A stretch of DNA of 64,000 nt from Paraburkholderia aromaticivorans (GCF_012689525.1 NZ_CP051516.1:1736001-1800000); one strand, 5' to 3'; numbered from the stretch's first letter, positions 44,643-54,055 are shown. The notes: generated by a model not told the origin, from the letters alone. Numbers and translations are program-made.

Positions 44643-45929
44643 TCAGGCTCTCCCCGGGGCGGCAGGTCGTTGCGCGAGCAGCAGGCTCGCGGTGTTCTGC
44701 GCGATGCGGTCGTTATTGATCATCAGCGGCGCGGAATGCAGGTCGCGCAAATGGCGCCCGACGCTGTACGGCGTGCCGTTCTTGTAGCCCGCCATGCCGC
44801 AGATCATCAGCACTTCCTGCACGACCTGCAGCGCGGTGTTGGAGATGCTTGTCTTCAGCGTGTTCATGTCGGAGGCGAAGCCGAGCATGGCCGCGAGCGG
44901 CGCATCGGCTTGCGAGCCGCCGTGACGCGCGTGGTGAGCGGTGCGTGCCGCCTCCAGCGCGACCGCGAGGCGCGCCTGCATCATCTGCAGCAGACCGACC
45001 GCTTCAGCGAGGCGCAAACCGGCCGGCGGAATCGCCCCAGGCTTCGAACGCGCTTGTGCGCGGAAGAACGCTTTCGCGCGATTCACCGCGTCGGTGGCCA
45101 CGCCGGTCCAGACCGAGGCCCACAGCGTGTGCGAAACCGGCAGCATGGTCTGATCGGCGATCTCGGCGAAGGGCGTCGGCAGGATCTGTTCGGCCAGACC
45201 CGTGGCGACGAGCCGGAAGCCCTCGCTGCAGGTGCCGCGCATGCCCATCGAATCCCAGCCGCCGCGCTTTTCCAATTGCGTATCGGCGCGCAACGCGACG
45301 ATCAGCACCTGGTCGGCGGCTGCCGATTCAGCGGTGCGGCGAGCGGTGACGAGAATGCCATCGGCGTGCGCGCCATACGAAATCGTCGGTGCGAGCTTTT
45401 CGATGCGAAAGCGCGCAGCGTCGAGCTCGACCGAGCAGGCGCTGGTGCGCATGTTGCCGCCGATGGTTTCCTCGGAAGTGGCCGACGCCAGCAGCCACTG
45501 CTGCTTGACCAGTTGCACGAGCAACTGTCGATGCCATGCGGCGTCGCTGCCATGCGCCTCGATGCACGCCACCTGGATCTGGTGCATCGCATACACCATC
45601 GCGGTGGACGCGCAGCCTTGCGCGAGCGTTTCGCAGATCGCGCCGACGTCTGCGAGCGAGAGGCCCGCGCCGCCGAACTCGGCCGGCACCATCACCGAGA
45701 GCAGGCGCTCGCGCTTGAGCGCCTCGAACGCTTCGCTCGGAAAGCGCGCCTCGCGATCCACCGAATCCGCGAACTGCGCGGCCACCGCCGCACAGCGTTG
45801 CGCGGCCGCGCGCCAGCCGGGTTCGGTTTCGACGGCAGTCAACACGAGCGACGCGTCGGCGCCTTCAGCCGCATCGTGCGTGTGCTTAGAGGCGGGCTCT
45901 GCCGCCGCATCCAGCAGCGGGGCGTTCAT
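44643..45929 (-). CDS. Acyl-CoA dehydrogenase family protein
   Basis: A 428-aa flavoprotein of the acyl-CoA dehydrogenase fold. It has the N-terminal helical domain (LKRERLLSVMVPAEFGGAGL), the mid beta domain (QWLLASATSEETIGGN) and the C-terminal helices ending in GRHLRDLHSAPLMINNDRI, as in the DszC-like and hydroxylase subgroups of this superfamily. In this operon the natural substrate may be an aminoacyl group on the carrier protein rather than a CoA ester, as with prolyl-PCP oxidases; this is inference. It overlaps the ACP gene by 4 bp and ends 1 bp before the ligase gene. Confidence 0.9.
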   Translation of the reverse strand: MNAPLLDAAAEPASKHTHDAAEGADASLVLTAVETEPGWRAAAQRCAAVAAQFADSVDREARFPSEAFEALKRERLLSVMVPAEFGGAGLSLADVGAICETLAQGCASTAMVYAMHQIQVACIEAHGSDAAWHRQLLVQLVKQQWLLASATSEETIGGNMRTSACSVELDAARFRIEKLAPTISYGAHADGILVTARRTAESAAADQVLIVALRADTQLEKRGGWDSMGMRGTCSEGFRLVATGLAEQILPTPFAEIADQTMLPVSHTLWASVWTGVATDAVNRAKAFFRAQARSKPGAIPPAGLRLAEAVGLLQMMQARLAVALEAARTAHHARHGGSQADAPLAAMLGFASDMNTLKTSISNTALQVVQEVLMICGMAGYKNGTPYSVGRHLRDLHSAPLMINNDRIAQNTASLLLAQRPAAPGRA

Positions 45930-46177
45930 GCTGCCGCCTTCGCCTGTTGCAGTTCACTGACTGCGGCGGCCATCGAATCGATGCTGGAGAACAGGCGCCG
46001 CGTCAACAGACGGTCCGGAATCTCAATGCCGAATTCATCTTCGATTGCCAGCATCAGATGCACGGTCGCGAGTGAGGAGAGGCCCGCGGCGTAGAGGTCG
46101 GCGTCGTCGGCCAGAGTCTCCGGCGGGACGTCCAGGCGGGCCGATTCGGAAAGGATGCGGCGCAAGGCGTTTTTCAT
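45926..46177 (-). CDS. Acyl/aminoacyl carrier protein
   Basis: An 83-aa carrier protein with a four-helix layout and the phosphopantetheine site GLSSLATVHLMLAIEDEF, in which Ser takes the place of the usual DSL (SSL). The family length and the EIPDRLLTRRLFSSIDSM helix end agree. It is the first gene of the five-gene operon and likely the substrate of the amino acid ligase. The ATG at 46177 follows AGGGGA; an upstream extension in frame is not supported. Confidence 0.92.
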   Translation of the reverse strand: MKNALRRILSESARLDVPPETLADDADLYAAGLSSLATVHLMLAIEDEFGIEIPDRLLTRRLFSSIDSMAAAVSELQQAKAAA

Positions 46178-46524
46178 GGTGTGGTCCCCTAGTGGTTCAA
46201 CGTTCTCGGATGGTGCGGACATCGATCGAACGCACGTGATCGTTTTTATGTCCATTGCCACGACGCATGCCGGCGTGGTCCATGTGCCGGGCGTGGCGCG
46301 TTCACAGTGACCGCGTGCGGTTTCAGGCGGCGTCCTGTGATGCCATGCCCCGACGTCCGTATTTAAGAATTGTCAAAGCCCAGCGTCAGTGCGATGGCGC
46401 ACGGAAACACGCGTTTCACGGACGTACCTTGTAGTCATCAGAACGGGCCAGCCTATGCAGCCAGGCCGTCAAAGCCGGCGCGCGGTGTCGACGTCGTTGA
46501 ACTTATTGACTGCTGGGGAACGTG
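46178..46524. other. Divergent promoter region (ACP operon / GNAT)
   Basis: About 347 bp between the ACP gene (minus) and the GNAT gene (plus). No gene is supported. It should hold both promoters; no clear motifs were assigned. Confidence 0.4.
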
Positions 46525-47058
46525 ATGAACTGGAAAACGCTGGAATTCGATCAGCTTTCGGCACGCGAACTGTATTTAATCTTGCGGGCGCGCAGCGCGG
46601 TGTTCGTGGTCGAACAATCGCATGTTTGTCTCGACGCCGATGGCCGGGATGAAAACGCGGTGCATGTGTTCGCCGTGGAGGACATGTCGCGGCCGATGCC
46701 GATTCTCGCCTACGCGCGCTTGCAACCCGGCGACGCGGAAGATCCGGAGATCACCATCGACAAGGTGCTGACGAGCCCGCTGCGACGCGGCGACGGCACC
46801 GCCGAACTATTGCTCGAACGCGTGCTGCAGGCGATTGTCGACCGTTGGCCGGGCCATGCCGTGCGTGTCAGCGCGCCGCTCGGTCTGCGCGGCTTCTATG
46901 AGCAATTCGGTTTTCGCAAGACGGAAGGGCCCTATCTCGAACACGGCGTGCCCTTCATTGGCCTTACACGCCAGGTGCGCGGCAGTCAGCCGCTTTTCGG
47001 CGGACGGCGTCGTGAGCGCGACAGCGCGGTGCTTGTCAATACGTTCGAGATGCTGTGA
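46525..47058 (+). CDS. GNAT-family acetyltransferase (ElaA-like)
   Basis: A 177-aa acetyltransferase. The beginning MNWKTLEFDQLSARELYLILRARSAVFVVEQ and the CoA-binding block in the middle match ElaA-type GNAT proteins. ATG at 46525 or a GTG 3 nt earlier are both possible; a GGGGA site lies in front. It is divergent from the carrier-protein operon and could modify its product, but no evidence ties them beyond position. Confidence 0.88.
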   Translation: MNWKTLEFDQLSARELYLILRARSAVFVVEQSHVCLDADGRDENAVHVFAVEDMSRPMPILAYARLQPGDAEDPEITIDKVLTSPLRRGDGTAELLLERVLQAIVDRWPGHAVRVSAPLGLRGFYEQFGFRKTEGPYLEHGVPFIGLTRQVRGSQPLFGGRRRERDSAVLVNTFEML

Positions 47059-47522
47059 CCGGGTGGAAGCTCGTCACGCGCTTCCAGCGCACGGATTGCA
47101 TTTCCGAAGCCGATATGCCGCGCGAGAGCGATGTGCCCGCGGCCGCACAGGCCGCGCGCTCGACGTTCGCGCTGCGCGCGTCGCATGGCAACCGACTACG
47201 CTGACATGTTTCCAATGACGCGTACGACATGCGTTCGCCTTTGCATCGGACTCCGAGACAATGTGGCGGGACGTACATATCAATCATGCAACGTTTGTTG
47301 TAATGGATTGAAAGCGGGGACCTTGTGAGAAGCGTAGCGTGCGGCCAGTAGCGTTCGATTGCCGGTTCGGCTGGTGGCATCCGGCGAGCGGGCCGGACGG
47401 CGGCCGGCGGCCCTCGGCGACGCCATGGCTTGCAAAGCGTTCGCGCAGGTTTCGTCTATTCGGGGAAGCGTAATGCATGCGCAAGGATTGTCCAGCGCAC
47501 ATACGCTAAAGGGGAGCGCGTA
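47059..47522. other. Intergenic region upstream of the methyltransferase
   Basis: 464 bp without a supported gene; frames on both strands are short or Arg-rich. The right end carries the AAAGGGGAG site of the methyltransferase gene. Confidence 0.4.
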
Positions 47523-48356
47523 GTGAACAGTCAATCCGAGTTGGATCGCATTAACCGAGTTGCATGGAATTCGTCGGACGCCGAACGCGTGATGACGTTC
47601 GGGAAGACCTACTCCGATCCCGGGGAGCAGGCTGCCTTCGAATGGCTCGCACCGCGTTGCGCGGGTCAACCCTTACTCGATATCGGTATCGGCGCCGGCC
47701 GCACGATTCCGTTGATGACGGCCATCTCCGACGACTACACCGGTGTCGACTACACACAGAAACTCCTCGATCTCGCGAAGATGCGCCATCCCGAACGCGA
47801 CCTTCGGCATATGGACGCGCGTGACATGTCCGCGCTGCCTGCGGATCATTACGGGCTCGCCGAATTTAGCTGGAACGGCATCGACTGCGTCGACTACGAC
47901 GATCGCGTGAGGATTCTCGAAGAGATGTATCGCGTGGTGCGGCCCGGCGGCTATGTGCTGTTTTCGTCGCACAACCGCGGCGGTCCCGGTTACCGCGAGA
48001 ACATCTGGCAGTTGTTGCCGCAATTCTCGTTCAATCCGCTCAGACTCGGCTGGCGCACGCTGCGTTCCGCGCGGCGCTTCCAGCTCGGCACGCTGAATTA
48101 TCTGCGCAACGTGAAGCTGAATCACGACTACGGCGGCTACGCGGTCAAGACCGCGGCGGCCCACAACTTCGGCATTGTGATCGTCTACACGACGCTGCGC
48201 GAGCAGCGCCGGCAACTGGCGCAGGTCGGCTTGCAAATCGACGCGGTGTTCGGCAGTTGCGCGGGCGATCGCATTCCCGACGACATGGAAGAGAGCGACG
48301 CGTGGTGGTTTCACTTCATCGCGCGCAAGCCGCTCGCCGCTTGCCGCTTCGACTGA
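47523..48356 (+). CDS. Class I SAM-dependent methyltransferase
   Basis: A 277-aa methyltransferase with the SAM-binding motif I LLDIGIGAGRTIPLM, the acidic strand DYTGVDYTQKLLDLA, and YRVVRPGGYVLFSSHNRGGPG after motif III. The substrate-binding part lies in the C-terminal half. The start is a GTG with AAAGGGGAGCGCG in front; an upstream extension of the frame has no site. It is followed by the ManC-like gene, so an exopolysaccharide or glycolipid substrate is possible. Confidence 0.85.
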   Translation: MNSQSELDRINRVAWNSSDAERVMTFGKTYSDPGEQAAFEWLAPRCAGQPLLDIGIGAGRTIPLMTAISDDYTGVDYTQKLLDLAKMRHPERDLRHMDARDMSALPADHYGLAEFSWNGIDCVDYDDRVRILEEMYRVVRPGGYVLFSSHNRGGPGYRENIWQLLPQFSFNPLRLGWRTLRSARRFQLGTLNYLRNVKLNHDYGGYAVKTAAAHNFGIVIVYTTLREQRRQLAQVGLQIDAVFGSCAGDRIPDDMEESDAWWFHFIARKPLAACRFD

Positions 48357-48459
48357 CGACGACCACCGGACGAAGGCACGGCGGTATACGTAGCACGGTA
48401 GTACCACGACAACATAGAACAATGAACCGGACCAGTTTGACCGGATAGGGGACCCGCAC

Positions 48460-49665
48460 ATGAATCGCATCGTAGAACCAGGCAATCCGCTTGCGTCGAC
48501 GGGGGACGTCAGCGAAACGGCCACGCGTTTATCCGTGCAGCCGGTGATTCTCGCAGGCGGCTCGGGCACACGATCGTGGCCGTTGTCGCGCGAACGCAAT
48601 CCGAAACAGTTGATCGATCTCATGGGCGACGAGTCGCTGCTCGAGACCACGCTGAACCGGCTCGACGCGTCGCTCATCGCGGCGCGACACACTACGTCGG
48701 CATCCGGCACGCGATCCATTGCAGCGCCGCTGGTGGTGTGTTGCGAGGACCCGCATCTGCAAACGCGCGAACCCCTGGAGCGGCTCGCACGATCGGGCCG
48801 GCCAGTGCGCATGGTGCTCGAACCGATGCCGCGCGATACCGCGCCCGCGCTGACCGTCGCCGCGCTCGCCGCGCGCGCGGCGGCTGGGGAGGGCGACGAT
48901 CCGCTCATCGTGGCGTTGCCGGTAGATCATCTGATTGCCGATCACGTTGCGTTCGGCACGGCGCTCGCCGAGGCGCTCGAGCACGCGACGCGCGGCGCGA
49001 TCGTCACGCTCGGCGTGCCGCCGAAGCGCGCGGAAACCGGCTACGGCTATATCCGCACGGGGGCGGCGCTCGGCAAGCGGGGCGCGCGCGCCATCGAACG
49101 GTTCGTCGAGAAGCCCGATCCGGAATTGGCCGAGCGTTATGCCGCCTCCGGCAATTACTGGTGGAACAGCGGCATGTTCGTGGTGCGCGCGTCGGTGTGG
49201 CTCGCGGCCATCGCGCTCTGCCGGCCGGCGATCGCCGAGGCCTGCGCGGCCGCCTTCGAGCGTGCGACAGTCGACGGCGACGGCACGCTGCATCTGGCGC
49301 GCGATGCGGTGGCCCTGTGCCCGTCCGTTTCGATCGACTACGCGGTGATGGAGCGCGTCGGCACCGACGCGCGGTTGGTGGGCGTCGCCGTGCCGGTCGT
49401 CGCGGCACGCTCGGAAGTGAGCGCCTGGGAGTCGGTGGTGCACGTCACGCGCGGCGGGGAATGCTTCATGCTCACGGAGAAAAACTCGTCGACGTATGTT
49501 CCGCTCGGCGTCATGCACCGGCTAGAAAATCCGGGCAGGACGCCGCGAGAAATGATCGAGGTCCAATCAGGCGGCTATCCGGGCGAGGACGACGCCGTGC
49601 GTTTCGAGGACCCGTTCGGTCTCAATCTGGAGAGCGCTCATGCAGGCAAAGGTACTTCACGCTGA
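48460..49665 (+). CDS. Mannose-1-phosphate guanylyltransferase-like protein, internally shortened
   Basis: A 401-aa protein that starts as ManC/AlgA-type GDP-mannose pyrophosphorylase: signature LAGGSGTRSWPLSR with NPKQ, then LPVDHLI, GYGYI, FVEKP and NSGMFV. After VAVPVVAA (about residue 320) it jumps to a shortened C-terminal cupin part (ESVVHVTRGGECFML, TYVPLGVMHRLENPG, MIEVQSGGYPGEDD). Normal members are about 480-510 aa. The usual GWSDVGSWD block and the QxHxHRxEHW metal site of the isomerase half are missing. So guanylyltransferase activity is uncertain and isomerase activity unlikely. It overlaps the flavin reductase gene. Confidence 0.85.
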   Translation: MNRIVEPGNPLASTGDVSETATRLSVQPVILAGGSGTRSWPLSRERNPKQLIDLMGDESLLETTLNRLDASLIAARHTTSASGTRSIAAPLVVCCEDPHLQTREPLERLARSGRPVRMVLEPMPRDTAPALTVAALAARAAAGEGDDPLIVALPVDHLIADHVAFGTALAEALEHATRGAIVTLGVPPKRAETGYGYIRTGAALGKRGARAIERFVEKPDPELAERYAASGNYWWNSGMFVVRASVWLAAIALCRPAIAEACAAAFERATVDGDGTLHLARDAVALCPSVSIDYAVMERVGTDARLVGVAVPVVAARSEVSAWESVVHVTRGGECFMLTEKNSSTYVPLGVMHRLENPGRTPREMIEVQSGGYPGEDDAVRFEDPFGLNLESAHAGKGTSR

Positions 49666-50230
49666 GACGCCGCATGTCGCGCAGGCGTCTTTCGACGAGC
49701 GGCGCTTTCGTCACGCGTTGGGACGCTTCGCGACCGGCGTCGTGGTGATCTCGACCGGCAGCGGCGACGATTTGCATGCGATGACCGCCAACGCCTTCAT
49801 GTCGGGTTCGCTCAAGCCGCCGCTGATCGTCGTTTCGGTCGGGCACCGGGCGCGCATGCACGAGCGTCTGATGGACAGCGCGCTGTTCGGCGTAAGCGTG
49901 TTGTCCGAGGCGCAGGAGCCGCATAGCCGCCACTTTGCCGGCGAGCCGCAGAGCCGGCTCGCGCCACGCTTCGCGGCGGTCGAGGGGCTGACGGACGTGG
50001 TGCTGCTCGAACACGCGGCGGCGCGTTTCGCCGCGCGCGTGGTGGACCGGCATCCTTGCGGCGACCATACGCTGTTCGTCGGCGAGGTGCTGGTGTTCTC
50101 GCTCGATGAACACGCGCCGCTGATCTTTTTCGGCGGGCGTTATGGGTCGGTCGCGGCGCCAGATTCCATTCAGGGTTCGACTGCGGCTTCCAGGCAGGAC
50201 TCGCCGTCAGTTGCCGCGAGCGCCTCCTGA
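49640..50230 (+). CDS. Flavin reductase family protein
   Basis: A 196-aa split-barrel flavin reductase (FMN-binding) with FRHALGRFATGVVVIST, DLHAMTANAFMSGSLKPPLIVVSV and GDHTLFVGEVL. It uses NAD(P)H to supply reduced flavin to a partner monooxygenase; no partner gene is beside it, though the acyl-CoA-dehydrogenase-fold protein upstream belongs to a superfamily that includes flavin-dependent oxygenases. It overlaps the ManC-like gene by 26 bp, so the two are on one transcript. Confidence 0.92.
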   Translation: MQAKVLHAETPHVAQASFDERRFRHALGRFATGVVVISTGSGDDLHAMTANAFMSGSLKPPLIVVSVGHRARMHERLMDSALFGVSVLSEAQEPHSRHFAGEPQSRLAPRFAAVEGLTDVVLLEHAAARFAARVVDRHPCGDHTLFVGEVLVFSLDEHAPLIFFGGRYGSVAAPDSIQGSTAASRQDSPSVAASAS

Positions 50231-50564
50231 TGCGAACGTCATTCGTCATTTCCCGCCAGTTCGTATCCGCCGAGGCGTGGTGGATCAGACAAATCGTCTC
50301 GCAACGTGCGTCTTCGCACTATGCAAATTCCGCAACGCAGGCACGCTTGAGACGCAAGCTTATGGCCCGTCAAAATATGCGGCGTTACAAGGAAGAAACA
50401 ATTCTTCAGAGGGATAACCCTGTTAGGAAGTTTCCCAACTGGCGCAACCGTTTTGAAGCTAGCAACGTATCGTAGAAGAACTAAGTGACATCGATAAAAC
50501 GAGACATAAGGGCCGCACGATCAACAGGCTACGCGGGGACAAACACCGCTTCGGGGAGAGTGTC
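50231..50564. other. Intergenic region upstream of the FadR-type regulator
   Basis: 334 bp with no supported gene. AT-richer toward the right end, where the regulator's promoter should lie. Confidence 0.4.
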
Positions 50565-51290
50565 ATGGAACAGGCAAACAAAGATCGATCGCTCGTGAGC
50601 AAAGTCATGGATGGACTGGTCACGGGCATCGTCGAAGAGAAATACGGCGCCATACTGCCACCGCAGGATGTGCTGTCGAAGGAGTTCGACGTCAGCCGCA
50701 CCGTCATGCGCGAGGCGCTGTCGATGCTGCTCGCGCGCGACATGCTGGACGTGCGGCCGAAAATCGGCACGCGCATCCGGTCGATGAGCGATTGGCGCAT
50801 GATCGACGAAGATGTCGTGAACTGGCGTTTTCGCGCGAAACCCGATCCGCTGTTTCTGCGTGACGTGATCGAGTTTCGCATCCTGATCGAACCGCGCGCC
50901 TCGGCGCAGGCGGCCGCACGCGGCAGCGCGGCGGATATTGCCGCGATCCGCGAGGCGTTCGAGGCATTCCGCACGATCCGGCCGGGCGAGCCGGGCTATC
51001 AGGAAGCGGACGAACTGTTCCACACCCGCATCGTGGTGGCGAGCGGCAATCAGTTCTTCAAGCAGATGGCGGCGATCATTCGCGGCGCGCTATCGACCGT
51101 CAATCCGATCGTCACCGAAAGGGATGGGGACGGACTCTGGGAAACGGCGGTGAAATCCCATCAACGCGTGGTCGAAGCGATCGAACGGCGCGATCCGAAG
51201 GAAGCGGAACTCGCCTCGCTTGCAATGATCGACTACACCGCGGAAGAAGTCAGCGGCCAGTTCTCAGCGGAACCGCCGGCACGCAGTTGA
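50565..51290 (+). CDS. GntR-family regulator, FadR/FCD subgroup
   Basis: A 241-aa regulator with an N-terminal winged HTH (LPPQDVLSKEFDVSRTVMREALSML, GTRI) and a C-terminal all-helical FCD domain (EFRILIEPRASAQAA, ELFHTRIVVASGN, SHQRVVEAI), with Asp/His positions typical of the metal-binding effector site. FCD regulators usually sense sugar acids or carboxylates. It precedes the Gfo/Idh oxidoreductase gene by 147 bp and may control it. Confidence 0.92.
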   Translation: MEQANKDRSLVSKVMDGLVTGIVEEKYGAILPPQDVLSKEFDVSRTVMREALSMLLARDMLDVRPKIGTRIRSMSDWRMIDEDVVNWRFRAKPDPLFLRDVIEFRILIEPRASAQAAARGSAADIAAIREAFEAFRTIRPGEPGYQEADELFHTRIVVASGNQFFKQMAAIIRGALSTVNPIVTERDGDGLWETAVKSHQRVVEAIERRDPKEAELASLAMIDYTAEEVSGQFSAEPPARS

Positions 51291-51437
51291 GCGTCGCCGC
51301 CGCGGCGGCACGCTGGGTCTTTTATTTTTCCTTGTGAGACTGTGCGGTACGAAAGGGCGCGCGTTCACGCCCACGCGAGAGCGTGCGGCATGCGCGACAA
51401 TAGCGCCTGTTCTGAACTGCATGGACTCGAAGGAACG

Positions 51438-52436
51438 ATGACAATCGCAACGCAGGAAATCCCCTCGGGTGGCACGATCCGCTGGGGAATCGTCGGGACG
51501 GGCCGCATTGCCCGTCGCTTCGCCGAAGGTCTCGCTCATGTGCCGCAGACGCAACTGACCGCGCTGTGGTCACGCCGCGCGGAACCTGCCGTGGCATTCG
51601 CCGGGGAATTCGGGGGCGAGGTGTGCGCGAGTTTCGACGCGCTGCTCGCCAGCGGTATCCACGCGCTCTATATCGCCACCGTCCAGGACAGTCACGCCGA
51701 CTACGCGATCGCCGCGCTGCAAGCCGGTCTGCACGTGCTGTGCGAAAAACCCGCCACCATCAATCAGCCGCAGCTCGAGCGCGTGCTCGACGCCGCCCGC
51801 GCCGCGCAACGGCTGTTCATGGAAGCCATGAAGCCGCCCTTTTATCCGCTCTACAGAAAGTTGCGCGCGCATCTAGATGCCGATCCGATCGGCGCGGTCG
51901 GGCTGGTGCGGGCCGGCTGCTCGGTGCCGGGCGTGCCGGACGATCACCCGTCGCTGTCGTTCGAGCATGCGGGCGGCGCGCTGCTCGACATCGGTATCTA
52001 CGAGATGTTTCTCGCCGTCGACTGGCTGGGCGCGCCGCTTGAAGTGCAGACGCTCGGGCGGCTCGGGGCGACGGGCGTCGATACGTTTGCGAGCCTGAAC
52101 AGTCAGCACGAGGGCGGCATCGCCCAGCTGTTTTGCGGGCTCGATCTGCACGGCAAGGGCGATGCGCTGCTGATGGCCAAAGGGGGCCACGTCACGATTC
52201 ACGAGCCGTGGTGGAATCCGTCGCGCGCGACGATCCGTTATACCGATGGACGCGTGGTCGAACTCGACGAGCCGTTCGAAGGCGGCGGCCTGAACTACGA
52301 GACCGCGCACTTCTGCGAGTTGATCCGGTCGGGGCAGGTGGAAAGTCCGGTGATGCCGCATGGCAAGTCATTGCAGATGATCGCGATGGCTGACGCGGCC
52401 CGCGCGGCGCTCGGGTTGAAGTTCGCGGGAGAGTAG
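51438..52436 (+). CDS. Gfo/Idh/MocA family oxidoreductase
   Basis: A 332-aa NAD(P)-dependent sugar or polyol dehydrogenase. It has the Rossmann motif WGIVGTGRIARRF near residue 17, then the family block VLCEKPATIN and a C-terminal alpha/beta substrate domain. The ATG at 51438 follows AAGGAAC; an upstream extension is unsupported. Substrate unknown; the FCD regulator upstream suggests a sugar or sugar acid. Confidence 0.92.
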   Translation: MTIATQEIPSGGTIRWGIVGTGRIARRFAEGLAHVPQTQLTALWSRRAEPAVAFAGEFGGEVCASFDALLASGIHALYIATVQDSHADYAIAALQAGLHVLCEKPATINQPQLERVLDAARAAQRLFMEAMKPPFYPLYRKLRAHLDADPIGAVGLVRAGCSVPGVPDDHPSLSFEHAGGALLDIGIYEMFLAVDWLGAPLEVQTLGRLGATGVDTFASLNSQHEGGIAQLFCGLDLHGKGDALLMAKGGHVTIHEPWWNPSRATIRYTDGRVVELDEPFEGGGLNYETAHFCELIRSGQVESPVMPHGKSLQMIAMADAARAALGLKFAGE

Positions 52437-52678
52437 CGCGGCCAGGCGAGGCGAGGCGTGCAACGTGGCACGAGCCGGCGCACGCGCCATGCAATTCCTG
52501 CGCAATGCTCAAGCAATCTCCGAAGCAATGCCCATGAGATCTTCCACGCAATCCGATCCGCCGCCGGCGTTGCCGCGTTGCGCCCTGCAGCGGTGGTAGG
52601 ATTTGCGCGGGCATGCGGAGAGAAAAAACGCTCCACGTGCCCGCCGCTTTCGAATTCCCTCCAATGGAGCCGCCTGCC

Positions 52679-53377
52679 ATGCGCATGCTCGGAAAACTGT
52701 GGCGCGACAACAAGAGCGTTGTCGCGTTTCTCTTCTTGATGGTGTTGTTTCGCAGCGCCGTGGCCGACTGGAACGTCGTGCCGAGCGGCTCGATGCTGCC
52801 GACGATCCGCGAGGGCGACCGGATCTTCGTCGACAAAATGGCCTACGATCTGCGCGTGCCGCTGACGCATATCGCGATCGCGCATCTGCACGATCCGCAG
52901 CGTGGCGATATCGTGACGATCGATTCGTCGGCGGCGCATGAACTGATCGTCAAGCGTCTGATCGGCTTGCCCGGCGACAGCGTGGCGATGCGCGAGAACG
53001 TGCTGTACGTGAACGGCGTGCGCGCCGATTACCAGCCGCTGAAGTTCAAACCGCTGCCCGGCGACGCCGCGTCGCCCGGCGATTATCTGACCGAGCGCTT
53101 CGACGGCGTCGCGCATACCGTGCGGCTCGCGCCGCAGACGCCGAGCCCGCGCGATTCGTTCGGGCCGGTGATCGTGCCGGCCGGCGAGTATCTGATGCTC
53201 GGCGACAATCGCGACGACAGCGCCGATTCGCGTTACTTCGGCTTCTTTCCGCGCAAGGAACTGATGGGCCGCACGCGCCACGTCGCGTTTTCGCTCGACC
53301 CGGATCACTACTACACGCCGCGCTTCGAACGCTTCGGCGCGCCGCTGGATGCGGCGTCGCCGGTCGCCAGCCGTTAA
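52679..53377 (+). CDS. lepB: Signal peptidase I
   Basis: A 232-aa type I leader peptidase with one N-terminal membrane helix (residues 13-30) and the catalytic Ser/Lys dyad: Ser38 in PSGSMLPT and Lys92 in VKRLIGLPGD. The GDNRDDSADSR block (box E) is intact. It is short for the family, which normally has two helices in E. coli; one-helix forms exist. The start at 52679 with GGAG was chosen; earlier in-frame starts are possible. The usual lepA/rnc neighbours are absent, so it may be a second copy of the genome. Confidence 0.9.
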   Translation: MRMLGKLWRDNKSVVAFLFLMVLFRSAVADWNVVPSGSMLPTIREGDRIFVDKMAYDLRVPLTHIAIAHLHDPQRGDIVTIDSSAAHELIVKRLIGLPGDSVAMRENVLYVNGVRADYQPLKFKPLPGDAASPGDYLTERFDGVAHTVRLAPQTPSPRDSFGPVIVPAGEYLMLGDNRDDSADSRYFGFFPRKELMGRTRHVAFSLDPDHYYTPRFERFGAPLDAASPVASR

Positions 53378-53395
53378 ATCAGATGGACCCGGTGC

Positions 53396-54055
53396 TCAGT
53401 GGCGCGTCGGCAGCGCGAGGCGCCGTTCGTACCAGCGCTGCACGCTTTCGAGCACCTGGCACAGCACCCAGTAGACCGCGGCCGCGGCGAGATACAGCGG
53501 CAGCGGCTGATAGGTCGAAGCGATGATTTCCTGCGCGCTGCGCAGCAGTTCGGTCACGGTGATCACCGATACCAGCGAGGTGTCCTTGATCAGGCTGATC
53601 AAGCTGTTCGACAGACTCGGTACGGCAATGCGCAAGGCTTGCGGCGCGATCACGTAGCGCAGCGTCTGGCGGCGCGAGAGTCCAAGACTGTAGGCCGCGA
53701 GCCATTGGCCGTTCTGGATCCCCAGGATCGCGCCGCGCATGCTCTCCGATAGATACGCCGCCACATTCGCGGACAACGCGATTACGCCGGCCGGCGTCGG
53801 ATCGAGTGAAATGCCGAAACTCGGCAAGCCGTAATAGATCACGAAGATCTGCACCAGCAGCGGCGTGCCGCGCATCACGCTCACGTAAATGCGCGCGATC
53901 CAGTTCAGCGCGCGGTTGTGGCTGACGCCCATCAACGCGAGCACGGCGCCGGCAATCAGGCCGAAGATCATCGACAGAACCGCGAACTTGACCGTCAGGA
54001 CGGCGCCCTGCGCGAGCACAGGCAGCGATTGGACGAGCAGGGAAGTGGTGGACAT
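53396..54055 (-). CDS. Amino-acid ABC transporter permease (His/Glu/Gln/Cys class)
   Basis: A 219-aa inner-membrane permease with about five helices and the EAA loop (GLSRRQTLRYVIAPQALRIAVP), typical of polar amino acid importers. It lies 114 bp downstream of the binding-protein gene on the same strand. No ATPase gene follows; the next gene is lepB, convergent. The ATP-binding subunit must come from elsewhere or be missing. Confidence 0.9.
   Translation of the reverse strand: MSTTSLLVQSLPVLAQGAVLTVKFAVLSMIFGLIAGAVLALMGVSHNRALNWIARIYVSVMRGTPLLVQIFVIYYGLPSFGISLDPTPAGVIALSANVAAYLSESMRGAILGIQNGQWLAAYSLGLSRRQTLRYVIAPQALRIAVPSLSNSLISLIKDTSLVSVITVTELLRSAQEIIASTYQPLPLYLAAAAVYWVLCQVLESVQRWYERRLALPTRH

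Noticed and set aside
48576..49748. 390-aa alternative frame in the ManC-like gene
   Set aside because: Extreme Arg/Ala content and no family similarity; the other frame has all ManC motifs.
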